From contig JACAAK010000004.1 in the NCBI GenBank assembly GCA_025093985.1, positions 3,286,001 to 3,350,000 of the forward strand: a stretch of 64,000 nucleotides of DNA, written 5' to 3'. Source of the stretch: Calvatia gigantea. Its lineage: Eukaryota; Basidiomycota; Agaricomycetes; Agaricales; Lycoperdaceae. Shown in pieces: positions 11,189 through 20,296 of the stretch. The notes beneath the pieces are model-generated. The model worked only from the letters and a program-made list of their open reading frames with translations. It had not been told where the DNA came from and did not search any database. Position 1 is the stretch's first letter. Each line of letters starts with the position of its first letter. The translations under genes were made by a program, and so were the position numbers.

Positions 11189-13287
11189 AAATCCCCGAAG
11201 GGCTTGAGCGTTGGATCAGAGATATATGCTTCTCGGAATTCCATTCTTTCATCCGTTGGGAGTTCTCTGATCATTGCTTGGATATCGAGTGCAGAGATCT
11301 TTCGGGTTTGATTTGGAGTGGCACCGGAGTAATTCCTGGAAGCTTGAGGTTGTGAGGGTTGTGCATAACGGAGTGGTTGCATGAATCTTCTTTGTGGCGG
11401 GTGGGGTCGTCTAGGAGGTGATTTTTCCTTGGACAGGTTTGGGTCAGGATTTGGACAATTGCTGATAAGGTGTCCAAATTTTCCGCAGCCTATGCATTTC
11501 CCAGCTTTGTAGCGAGCGACTTGCTCAGCAGTAAATACAGCGTTTAATTGTAATTCCGGGTCATCCAAGTCATAGCCTTCATGAGTGTAGTCTTGCTCTG
11601 GAGGATATAGTTCTTCATTTTCGTAAGGTGGTTCGTAGGGGTCTTGAGGTTCTGCCTGTACTTCATGTATGGTTCGCGCAGGTTGGCGATTTGGTTGAAA
11701 ACGAGTGTGGTAGGTTGGTTGGAAACGGGGTGGTTGGTAGGGGGTTGGGTTTCGAGGAAAGTTTCTAGGCCACATTGCATCGGCTTGACGATTGACAGAG
11801 TCTCGTCGTACTGCATCGGTATACCATTCAGCAATGGTTTTGGGTGGTCCTTCTTTTCTAGTCCATACTTCTCTTGCGAGATTAGGATTGAGTCCTCGTT
11901 TATATTGTTCAATTAATGCTTCATTGTCTTGAATTCCTCCGATAGATGCAAGGTGTTGGAATTCAAGATTAAAGTCTGCTGCAGAGGACTTATTTTGCTT
12001 CAATTCGTACCATTGTCTTCGCGCAGTGATTTGTTCATCTACTGGAGTGAAGTGTTTCAAGATTTCAATTTCGAATTCTTCGAAGGTAGAGTATCTCCAA
12101 GGGATGGGCTTTCCACGGGCATCGGTAATTCGGCTTTTGTAATATTGTTCAGACCAGGATCCGGCTTTCCCTTCGACCATAAGGCCGAGGACGAATCTGA
12201 TCTGTCATTGGTCATCCGTAAATGCTCTAGGGTTCATTTCGAGATAGTTTTTGACTAGCATCCACCAGGTTTTAAATCGGGGGTTTGTTCCGTCGAAGTT
12301 TGGGGGCTTTTGTCCGATTTCTTTCGAATTCCCATTGTTTCCTACAAATTGAATGGCTGGAGTACGATGTCTTCGTCGACCTCCTCCTTCTCTTCCAATG
12401 GAGAAAGAGGACGGAGTGAATGAACCATGGCTGGAGTTTCATGAAGAGGGAGGGGAGGGAGAGGGTGCTCTTCCTTGTCGACCTCTACGGGGAGGATCTT
12501 CTCTGGGTGTTCTTCGTCGTCCAATTCCGAAGATGGGAGTTGTAGCTCCTGATCAGGGTGGTGGTTGGTCGATTGGTTCATTATTTGTTTCAGTTTGCGT
12601 TTGAGTGGAAGTAGCCATGCCTTCGATTTCTGGATGAATTGGTTCTTGTGATTCAAAACCTGGGATATCTGGGTATTCGAGGGTGTCTGGAGTGTATATA
12701 AGATGGGTTCCTTCTCAATTGAGGATGTCTTGGAAGTCAGATGGATGTTCGGGCAGCTGATGGAACGTCTCGTTGTCTTCGTTGTCTTCAAGGACGGATG
12801 GTAAGATGTGGGGGTTTTCGATTCCGAATTGGGAAGGGGATACGGCTCTGGATGGTGTCTGTGGCGGTGACTCTTGAGGTGGACCTTGCTTGGGCGAATT
12901 GGGTCGAAAATAGTTGAATTTGCCACTTTGTCTTGGTTTCGGTGGTTCAGGCTCAGTGGATTTTCTAGTAGGTGCTGGTAATTCTTGTAGTAGTTTCGGT
13001 TTTTGTGATCTAGTGCGTGGGGTATGATAAATCCTTTCTAAGAATGGTGCAGAAGGTCCTTCTGGTTGATGAGTTTGTTTAGGTGGGGGAGTAGTAGGAG
13101 ACTCGAATGAGTGTTGGGTTGGTGTATGGAATGATCGTTCTGGGGATGAGGAAGGAGGGTGTAAGGGACGTTTCCCTTTTCGCGACGTGGTGAAGAAAGA
13201 TAGATAGCGGTAGCCAGGCCCGCTCTTCTCAACGCTACTTGGCGGAGGACAGATAAACAAATCAGTGGACCCGAAGTTCCACTCTTC
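11185..13287 (-). pseudogene. gag: Gypsy gag, open frame broken by TGA codons and frame switches
   Basis: The C-terminal ORF (12180 to 11185) has a typical Gypsy capsid region rich in tryptophan and a zinc knuckle CIGCGKFGHLISNC (C-X2-C-X4-H-X4-C). The same frame continues upstream through a TGA at 12207-12205, giving PPNFDG and FKTWW motifs normal for a gag N-terminal domain. Further upstream lies a proline-rich, acidic section. It reads in one frame from 13287 to about 12560, including a TGA at 12717-12715, in another frame from about 12560 to 12350, then returns. The switches sit at a CCC run and next to an ATT/AA stretch, so they look like two compensating one-base indels. No ATG opens the upstream part. 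Frame and start are therefore uncertain. Confidence 0.7.
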
Positions 13288-13407
13288 TTAACCCTATTAC
13301 CGGGAAGGCTTCTCAACGTCAACTGGACGGAGGGATAGTCGGCAGAAGCTGGCCGTAAGAGAATGGAGTCGTATAGAAACGAGAGAAGGGAGGTGAGGTT
13401 ATTCTTA

Positions 13408-14032
13408 TGTTACGTGCGTTACCTTACTTCGCAACTGGGCCCGGATCGTCTCCACTCAGGGAGAGGTTCAACGCTATAGCCCAGGAGTATTTGACAAGTC
13501 TCAATGACTTCTGTGCAGGCTTTGGATCGCTCCCTCGAGTAGAAGCTCGCGCTTGCCTGAGAAGTCCGAGTTAAATGTCACTGCAGTCCCCAAGGTTGTT
13601 AGCCTTGTAGCAGACGAGCGAAGATAAGGAAGCTTGTTACTAGAATAACCTAAAGTAATACAAAGTACTACCTAAGGTTTATATACTAGCTACGAATAAG
13701 AGATGAGAGATTACGTAGTAAGTAGATATGAGTCAATGAGAACTACTACGGGTTAATTGGTAATCTAAGGAATCATAGGGATAGGTGAAATGAATAGAAG
13801 AACGAGTACGAGTCATAAGAAGATGGAGTCAGGTAAAGAGAAGTACAATGGTGGAAAAGATGAAGGTGAAACAGGAACATGACTCAGAATGAGTCATAAG
13901 AAGCGAAGGTAGAAGTACATGTGATAAATAAATAAAGAACGGACCGGGGTATACAGGAAGAAGAATGGAAAGTCCGTACGGAAGGTTAATATGTTAATGC
14001 GGAGAGTCCGGGGGTGTGGTAAGTTCGTAACA
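13408..14032 (-). repeat. 5' LTR of the Gypsy element (in element sense)
   Basis: 625 bp, ends TGTTA and TAACA, the typical TG...CA form. It is identical to 4891-5515 apart from two transitions. One is ACG here against ATG in the other copy (second motif of the LTR). The other is ATG here against ACG in the motif aat-A(C/T)G-tta near the far end. The gag side follows at 13407 and below. In element sense the bases after the LTR are TAAGAATAACCTCACC, which I could not match to a tRNA primer. Confidence 0.93.
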
Positions 14033-14037
14033 GCTTA

Positions 14038-15379
14038 CCAGATAAGAAAGAGAGTTTGAATGACACCAGATGAACACTATACGTGTTACGTGGAAGGAAT
14101 CTTCAATCCTTGATTGAGCAGGATTTAATCCGCCTTCATGTGATTATGCTGGATTTTATCCGCATTTTCCAAAACCACTTCATCGACCTCACTTTAGCAA
14201 TAAAGTCTAACGGCCTTGCAACTAGCTGGCTTGAGCGACTGCCGCAACATGATACCAATTCCTATGTCATTGCGAGCCCTCCTCTTCAGAGTTGATGGGA
14301 AAAACACAAAGGACATGATATTCCTTTCCGCCTTTATATGAAGACACTTGGATAAAAATGTTAGGTTTAGAAATATTCCTTTCCGCCACAGTCGCTGGAA
14401 AAATATATTCATAGGACTTTCAATTGTTCCTATCACCTCTCGCGAGTCGCTGGTAAAACAACTGGGGAGTTATCCCCACCGATGTCTCAAGATGAGCGTC
14501 CTAGGCAAAAATAACATTAGGAAATTATTCCTTCCTCCTCTAATGAGTTGTAGGAGAAAATATTATAAGGTTTACACTTTTACCTTTCCACCTCTTACAA
14601 GTTGTTGGATAAAATAAATCAGGAACATATTCCTTCATACTCGGACAAGAGTCGACTGTAAAAATATGGCAGGAACTTATTCCTTTCACAAGATAAAAAT
14701 ATGATAGGGTTTAACGATCCTTTCTCTCTTTCACAAGATTGAGGAAAAACTTCATAGGTTTTGAATGTAACCTTCCGCCTCTTCGTGAGTCTACGGTAAA
14801 ACATTTACATGGAATTTATCCATCCGCCTCGAATCAAGAGTCCGGAAAAATATACGGGGTCAACTTAAAGATCCTTCCACCTCTTCAGAGTTGTATGGAA
14901 AAACAAATAAGGGACTTAATCATTCCTCCCTCCTTTTTGGAGTTGATGGGAAACAACAAAAAGTGTGTATGCATTCCTTGGGACTGAATCCTTAATCCGC
15001 ATCGGCCGAAATGCCTTTTGCTTGGAGGAAAATTGCATGAGACCACTTCCATTTGCGAATCCATTAATTTGGAATTTGTTTGAGTAAAATCAGAACAAGG
15101 CTTGTAGCATCATTGCTTCGCCGGCTCAAGTGACTGCCATGGCCGATTGATCTACATAACCACAAAAGTGACAGCCTTGGTTACGCTGGCTTAATACTGC
15201 CGCTTTCCTGATCTCACAATAATCGCACGCTGAATAAGCAAAAATGGTTTTTGTATTTCGCACCTACACGGAAAAACAGACTTGTTGAACGCTTCGAAAG
15301 AATTGCAGTTTACAATTTCTGGAGGAGCCTCTCTAGGCTTTCCTACTCCTTACTCTTAGATGAAAGTCGCAGCGAGTTA
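14038..15379 (+). pseudogene. Copia interior remnant between the Gypsy and Tc1 insertions
   Basis: This continues the outer Copia sequence. Removing the Gypsy element and one GCTTA joins 4890 to 14038 without a gap. Most of the stretch is a decayed tandem repeat (listed separately). The rest, near 14990-15379, has no open frame or motif I recognise. Short phrases such as CTTGAGCGACTGCCGC recur from the left part (near 1895-1915), as expected for one element. Confidence 0.6.
14283..14985. repeat. Degenerate tandem repeat, unit about 50 bp, about 14 copies
   Basis: Successive units share the pattern TCTTC-GAGTTG-TGG-AAAAA, a short A/T-rich stretch, GGACTT, then ATCCTTCCGCC. Good copies start near 14283 and in the last two units before 14985 (both with AGTTG-ATGGGAAA or AGTTGTATGGAAAA). 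Middle copies have diverged by substitutions and small deletions, so spacing ranges from about 41 to 58 bp. It lies between the remains of pol and the 3' LTR. I see no coding capacity in it. Confidence 0.7.
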
Positions 15380-15591
15380 CAGTAAGGGACAAAACCGTTC
15401 CAATGTTTTGAACTTTTCAGAAGATCAGCTCATAACTCAAGGACTACTGTGGCTGTGCACTTCCTAATTTAATTGTAGATAGTCCAGTATCTTATCTAAT
15501 CATATGCAAAGTATGATTATGTAATCCTTTGTTTTGGGGGAGTTATTAATTAATTAATATTTTAAGTACATTGGAACAGTTTTGTCCCTCT
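15380..15591 (+). repeat. Left terminal inverted repeat of the Tc1 element
   Basis: 212 bp, matched in reverse at 16773-16984 with about five mismatches. The outer end carries AGGGACAAAACCGTTCCAATG. The inner end carries the same motif inverted (CATTGGAACAGTTTTGTCCCT, 15569-15589). Each arm therefore holds two copies of a candidate transposase site facing each other. An A/T-rich stretch with TTAATTAATTAAT lies before the inner copy. Confidence 0.93.
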
Positions 15592-15672
15592 CAAATTCTG
15601 AGCACATGACTTCGTTTATTGCAATCAAATAAATACAAATAAAATCATGTGACCATGTAGGGTGATGTATAA

Positions 15673-16746
15673 ATGGATGTGCTTATTCTCAGGTGCAAAT
15701 TAACTCCCCCACTATACCTTTACAACTATATGCGCTCTCTTTCCTCTACTCAGACCAATAGAGTCCTCTCTTACCTGGACCAAGGGAAATCTGCTTATCA
15801 TATTGCTTCTATTACTGGTCTGGGAGTCAGTACTATTTCTAGGATTTGCTCCAAACATAGATCAACACTTTCCAAATCTGTTGGTGGCTGCCCATCTAAA
15901 CTTTCTCCCTCTGATATCCACTATTCTGTTCGCCTCATCACCTCTCGCAAGGCTGACAATGCCTCCCAAGTCACCAAATCACTTCAAAATGTTATTGCCC
16001 AGCCTGTATCCACCAAAACAGTGCGCAGGGCACTCAGAGGAGCTGGAATGAAGGCTGTAGTCAAGCGGAAACGACCTAAACTTACTGCTGTCCATAGGAG
16101 GAAAAGGTTGGAGTGGGCAGAAGCACATGTTAACTGGACCCTGGAGGACTGGAAGAGGGTTATTTGGACAGATGAGTCCAAAATCAATCGGTTTGGATCA
16201 GATGGAAGGGTTTGGGTATGGAAAAAGGCAGGAGAGGGGCTGAATGATAGATTGGTTGAGGGAACAGTCAAGTTTGGTGGAGGAAATGTGATGATCTGGG
16301 GTTGTATGCTGTGGGATGGAGTGGGGTTTGCCACTAAAATTGAAGGGAAGATGGATGCTGACCTTTATGTTCAAATTTTTGGGGATGAACTAAAGAGGAG
16401 CATCAGGTGGTATGGGAAGAATGAGGAGGATATGGTCTTCCAACAGGACAATGACCCCAAACACAAGAGCAAAAAGGCTACAAACTGGCTAGATGAGTCT
16501 GAATTGGAGGTTATGGTATGGCCCCCACAGTCTCCAGACCTTAATCCCATTGAACATCTCTGGACTCACCTCAAGAATAAGCTGGGAGAGTATGATACTC
16601 CTCCTGATAGCATGAATACCCTATGGGAGAGGATACAAAAGGAGTGGGATGACATAGAACCAGAAGTGTGTCAGAATCTGATAGAGAGTATGCCTAGGAG
16701 GGTCCAGGCAGTTTTACAGGCCAAGGGAGCTTATACCAGGTACTAG
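15673..16746 (+). CDS. Tc1 family transposase
   Basis: 357 codons from the first ATG. A start at the second Met (15730, MRSLSSTQ) would give 338 aa, closer to the usual 340 aa, and is likely. The N-terminal half holds two helix-turn-helix-like DNA-binding domains (LDQGKSAYHIASITGLGVSTISR; then the STKTVRRALRGAG region) with a basic KRKRPK stretch between them and the catalytic core. The core has D167 in WTDESKI, D259 in QQDNDPKH and E294 in SPDLNPIEHLW, with 34 residues between the last two: the DD34E triad. No stops or frameshifts interrupt it, unlike the surrounding Copia sequence. It cuts and pastes the element by binding the terminal repeats. Confidence 0.95.
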   Translation: MDVLILRCKLTPPLYLYNYMRSLSSTQTNRVLSYLDQGKSAYHIASITGLGVSTISRICSKHRSTLSKSVGGCPSKLSPSDIHYSVRLITSRKADNASQVTKSLQNVIAQPVSTKTVRRALRGAGMKAVVKRKRPKLTAVHRRKRLEWAEAHVNWTLEDWKRVIWTDESKINRFGSDGRVWVWKKAGEGLNDRLVEGTVKFGGGNVMIWGCMLWDGVGFATKIEGKMDADLYVQIFGDELKRSIRWYGKNEEDMVFQQDNDPKHKSKKATNWLDESELEVMVWPPQSPDLNPIEHLWTHLKNKLGEYDTPPDSMNTLWERIQKEWDDIEPEVCQNLIESMPRRVQAVLQAKGAYTRY

Positions 16747-16772
16747 AATACCCATTTTGTATATAAATTTCA

Positions 16773-16984
16773 AGAGGGACAAAACTGTTCCAATGCACTT
16801 AAAATATTAATTAATTAATAACTCCCCTAAAACAAAGGATTACATAATCATACTTTGCATATGATTAGATAAGATACTGGACTATCTACAATTAAATTAG
16901 GAAGTGCACAGCCACAGTAGTCCTTGAGATATGAGCTGATCTTCTGAGAAGTTCAAAACATTGGAACGGTTTTGTCCCTTACTG
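16773..16984 (-). repeat. Right terminal inverted repeat of the Tc1 element
   Basis: Reverse complement of 15380-15591. The inner motif AGAGGGACAAAACTGTTCC starts at 16773 and the outer end finishes GTCCCTTACTG at 16984. The transposase stop codon lies 27 bp before it. Confidence 0.93.
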
Positions 16985-17271
16985 TAGTCGCGGGAGTTTA
17001 AAAGTTGAGTTAAAGGACGTTTGATAGCTCAAAGCAATTGTCGTTGCGTCCTTTATGGCCATCATAGCAAACGCTAGCATCAATTCCTCTCCGCTACAGG
17101 AATGCTTTTCCAACTTTCAAAAGCTGGTTAATTCCGCATGATCGTTGACGACTCCGACATCTGATGTTCGACTCTGCCGCTCTTTTGTTGAAGATTCCAA
17201 TATCCAAGCTTTGGTTTCAATACCGCTAGATTATTGAAGCATTAATCTTCCCCCCTTCAAGTGAGGAGGAG
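16985..17271 (+). pseudogene. Copia interior remnant and polypurine tract
   Basis: The last 287 bp of the Copia interior between the Tc1 insertion and the 3' LTR. No coding trace. It ends with the purine tract GTGAGGAGGAG directly before TGTTGAATC, the expected site where plus-strand synthesis starts. Confidence 0.65.
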
Positions 17272-17816
17272 TGTTGAATCTTGCTCCATACCACTACGTT
17301 GGTTCAGTCTATTTATAGCTAAAACGGGGTTCGAGTATTTCACCTTCAGAGGGTCGATAATAACGGACCATCACGGACTACGTACGCAGTAGTTGTACCG
17401 CCCTTCTGGTAGTCGGTTATACCCTCCGCATGGAATCTTCTAGTACATGCGTTGTACACAGTATGCTCCAATTATGCTACTGGTAGTTAGACCTCACCTG
17501 TATAAGGGTTTAGAGTGCACAGACCAGGGATATTAGTATATATACCCTATGTAGCATTGTAGTATGTATACCTTTTGGCTACGCCCTTTGGCGTAAGACA
17601 CTATGTCTTTTCTACTTCTACGCTAGCTTCTTTAAGCATCGCTTCCCCTCTCCTCAAGACTCTCTGAGTACGCTGGTATAAGCAGGACTATGTCCGCTAC
17701 CACGTGCCTCTCCTACTGGACTGTCTCCCGGATGAATACGACTACCCTCCACCGCTGACGCCTACATGCTTAGGTAGTGTGAACTTATATTGGGATGTCT
17801 ACTTGTTCTCTCAACA
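17272..17816 (+). repeat. 3' LTR of the Copia element
   Basis: 545 bp, TGTTGAATC ... CTCTCAACA. It matches the two halves of the 5' LTR at 1-199 and 747-958, and in reverse the solo LTR at 200-741. It keeps a single ACTAT where the 5' LTR was hit. The bases after it (GAAAT) would be the target duplication, but the partner lies outside the window. Confidence 0.92.
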
Positions 17817-18176
17817 GAAATCAGTTGAAGTGGCTGTTATTCAGCCCAAGGAATGGCAGTTCACTTCGGAGTGAGGGGGTTTTACTTGAGTGATATGGAG
17901 CTTCAAAGCTTCATGGCCACCACACATATTAGAAAGTTTTGTTTTTAGTTGACCACGCCCCAGTGGCACCAAACCCCACTTCTGATGCTCCCATTTTATA
18001 CTTGAGGCACTAGAGTATATAATCAAAAGAAGTCCAAAGGGAGAAGCTAAAAAATTGGAGCAGGAATGAGAAATTTCCCACTGGGTGTCCATTTCCACCG
18101 ACCGTTTAATGACTGTATTGTCCAAGGCCTATATAGGCTAGGCCTCATCAAGCCGTAAAAAAAAAACACTGCAGAC
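17817..18176. other. Spacer between the Copia LTR and the first alcohol dehydrogenase gene
   Basis: 360 bp without a supported gene. A reverse-strand open frame of 94 codons (18125-17841) has no recognised domain and covers the promoter region, so I do not call it. The only signal is the TATA-like sequence near its end. Confidence 0.5.
18130..18135 (+). promoter_or_regulatory. TATA box of the first alcohol dehydrogenase gene
   Basis: TATATA inside the palindrome GGCCTATATAGGC, 42 bp before the ATG at 18177. The distance suggests a short 5' leader. Inferred from sequence and position only. Confidence 0.45.
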
Positions 18177-19767
18177 ATGTCGCTGCCCCAGACCACACGT
18201 GAATATCAATTCCCGAAGGTTTGACGATGCAAATCGGCCTACTGGATGTTTGCTAACACAATCTATTCCGTAGATTGGTTCTCACAAGAACCTAGTGGTT
18301 CGAGAGAAGACAATCAACCCTCCCAAAGCATATGAGGTACTTGTTAAAATACACGCAGTTTCTCTTAATGTGAGCGTTGTGTCAGAAAACGATATTAAAA
18401 GCTTAGAAATGTTCCTTGGCAGTATCGCGACCTCGCCGTAGCCAAGGGATTCTATGGTGAAACAGATGTCCCGTGACGATTCCACATGTGGCTGCCACAC
18501 GCCTGTAAACTGACTAGAGGTGCTCTGCAGCACCCCTGAAAATCTGGTCCCATGCTCAGATATGGCGGGAGAGATTATGGCGTTGGGTGAGGAGTCACTG
18601 GCTGGAAAGTTGGTGAACGTGTTACTGCCAACTTTGCTACCGATCACCTTGACGGAGATTCGAACTTGGCCATCCAACAAACCTCGATGGGAGGCCAAGC
18701 CCACGGTGTGCTGACCCACTACCGCACTTTTCCAGCACATGTTTGTATGATTTTTCCAACAACAGACCTTTTTCTGATCAATCCATGACTAGTCACTTAT
18801 CAGGTTCCCCGAATTCTGGAGCTATGAAGAAGCATCAACACTACCGTATGTCTGGCCCTTGGCCTATAATGTGAGCGAGGAACTAACTTTGCCTCAGGTG
18901 TGCAGCTCTAACGGCGTACAACGCCCTTCGTGGACCGAACCCTGTTAAAGCGGGCGACTATGTTCTCGTCCTTGGAACTGGTGGAGTAGCTATGTGCCCT
19001 TTCTTGCGCATTCCCTGGCGAAGCAGTTCTGACATCACACCTTCCAGCTGGGGTCTCCAATTTGCACTTGCATCCGGTGCTATTGTCATTGTGACTTCAT
19101 CATCCGACGAGAAACTGAAATACGCCTCAAGGCTGGGTGCTCAACATCTCATCAACTACAAAAAAGTTCCTGACTGGGACAGGGGAGTTTTGAAAATCGT
19201 CCGTACCCAATCGCTTAACGGGAGTAGACGTGTGACTTACTTCACTACTTACAGACGAATGAGGTTGGAGTTGACCACGTTCTTGAGGTTTGTTCCTGGT
19301 CTGTGTAGTTATGAGCCCGTAGATCTAAGACTATGATATATAGGTGGGCGGTAAAGGCACTCTTGCTCGGAGTGTCAATGCTGTCCGAATGGCGGGTTAC
19401 GTGCACGTAATCGGCTTCGTTTCGAAGGTGCAGAAATGACCACTTGCGTATGCGGCCACCCTTCTGACCAGCTTCGCAGGACACAAGTGATTTTAATCTC
19501 GTTGGCAGAACTATCAGGAAAGGTATTCTCCTCCGCGGAATACAAGTCGGATCCGTAGCACAGTGAGCCTCTCCGGATTGTGCTTCCCGTGGGTGCTAAG
19601 ATACAAAAAAATCTAGATTTAGAGACATGGTCAGGCTTATTCTTGCCAATCCGGAGAAGACAAAGCCCGTCATTGACAGAGTCTTTACCTTTGACGAGGC
19701 TCCCGACGCTTATGCTTATCAGGAATCACAACAGCACGTCGGCAAGATCGTGATCAAGGTGGTCTGA
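18177..19767 (+). pseudogene. Zinc-type alcohol dehydrogenase-like protein, copy 1, frame apparently broken
   Basis: Medium-chain dehydrogenase/reductase family, NAD(P)-dependent. Exon 1 starts MSLPQTTREYQFPK, followed by introns and the blocks NLVVREK, VLVKIHAVSLN, YRDLAVAKG, CSDMAGEI, GGQAHGVLTHYRTFPAHV, CAALTAYNALRGPNPVKAGDYVLVLGTGGV (cofactor-binding GxGG) and VTSSSDEKL, and it ends HVGKIVIKVV at 19767. Two places do not hold a frame. Near 18591-18596 one base seems missing (the WKVGERV block reads in a shifted frame). Near 18807-18810 a CCCC run seems one base too long (EFWSYEEA is shifted). A second copy follows 530 bp downstream. Either a recent pseudogene or base-calling errors in short runs. 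Confidence 0.7.
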
Positions 19768-20296
19768 GTTCGGAGCCGCATTTTAGTTACATGCTTGACA
19801 TGATATGTCGCCTGTATCTACATATTCAGGGAGACTCCAAACGACGGGATTCATGGGAGTCTACTATCACACGTCTTCAGTACCCGGATTGATTGTTGAT
19901 TACCTCGCCAGTGATATTGTCACCCCGGTAAGCCTGCATAAAAGATCGTGGGAACTTTTCGTCCTTTGAATTCCGGTTACAGTACGCCAACCCCAGATCG
20001 TTCATTAATGATGCAAGATGATTTGCTTTTCCCCTCATTGGCTCGTATGTATGACGAACTTCGGGCGTTTCTATCACCGAACATTATTATCCCAGTGGTA
20101 CTGAGTACAAATAGATTTGTTTCGCAAGGGGTGACGTACTGATTGGTAAAGTAGGACTGCGAGTTTTTGCTCGTTCCGGCTCTTCTTACTCAGACACGTA
20201 GGCTTATTCAGCCCAGAGGTTCCAAAATCCATACATATGACCATGAGCCGCTGGAAGTAAGTTTCATCGAGAACGCTACTCCCCAGCTGCGATATC
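19768..20296. other. Spacer between the two alcohol dehydrogenase copies
   Basis: 529 bp with no open frame I can assign to a gene. It should hold the terminator of copy 1 and the promoter of copy 2. I see no clear TATA box or repeat. Confidence 0.5.

Larger units (their letters stand above)
4891..14032 (-). mobile_element. Ty3/Gypsy chromovirus inserted in the Copia element
   Basis: A complete element with 625-bp LTRs at 4891-5515 and 13408-14032, flanked by the 5-bp duplication GCTTA (4886-4890 and 14033-14037). Genes lie on the minus strand in the order gag, pol, third ORF. The order protease, reverse transcriptase, RNase H, integrase, plus a chromodomain at the end of pol, places it among chromoviruses of the Metaviridae. 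The LTRs differ at only two positions, both CpG against TpG, so the insertion is young. The coding frames nevertheless carry several TGA codons, and gag has frame switches. This copy is probably not autonomous. Confidence 0.95.
15380..16984 (+). mobile_element. Tc1-type DNA transposon, complete
   Basis: 1,605 bp flanked by TA on both sides (15378-15379 and 16985-16986), the target of the Tc1/mariner superfamily. It starts CAGTAAGGGACAAAACCG and ends with the reverse complement. Terminal inverted repeats are 212 bp with only a few mismatches. A single intact transposase gene lies between them. It inserted into the non-coding tail of the dead Copia element. Intact ORF and nearly identical ends suggest recent activity. 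Confidence 0.95.
1..17816 (+). mobile_element. Decayed Copia-type LTR retrotransposon hosting nested insertions
   Basis: Two matching LTRs bound this region. The 5' one is cut by the left edge: base 1 matches base 135 of the 3' LTR. The 3' one is 17272-17816. LTRs begin TGTTGA and end TCAACA. A purine tract (GTGAGGAGGAG, 17261-17271) lies directly before the 3' LTR, which sets the plus orientation. After removing the inserted Gypsy (4891-14032) and Tc1 (15380-16984) elements, about 5.5 kb of interior remains, a normal Copia size. The interior has no intact ORF. Integrase remnants near 3290-3420 give the Copia assignment. The left flank lies outside the window, so the target duplication of the whole element cannot be checked. 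Confidence 0.8.

Noticed and set aside
13380..13398. Purine tract GAGAGAAGGGAGGTGAGG beside the right Gypsy LTR as a polypurine tract
   Set aside because: It would fit a plus-strand element, but all genes are on the minus strand, so it lies in the leader and cannot serve as the priming tract.
4891..14032. A genetic code with TGA as tryptophan in this organism
   Set aside because: Host genes here (UreF, chitinase, MCM6, M28 peptidase, hydrophobins) use TGA or TAA as normal ends, and the TGAs in the element fit CpG decay better.
17817..18120. Possible shared repeat with 53960-54400 (GTGGCACCAA / CCCCA phrases)
   Set aside because: Only short scattered matches; no continuous alignment by eye.
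17841..18125. 94-codon reverse frame between the Copia LTR and the dehydrogenase
   Set aside because: No domain, and it overlaps the TATA box and promoter of the dehydrogenase gene.
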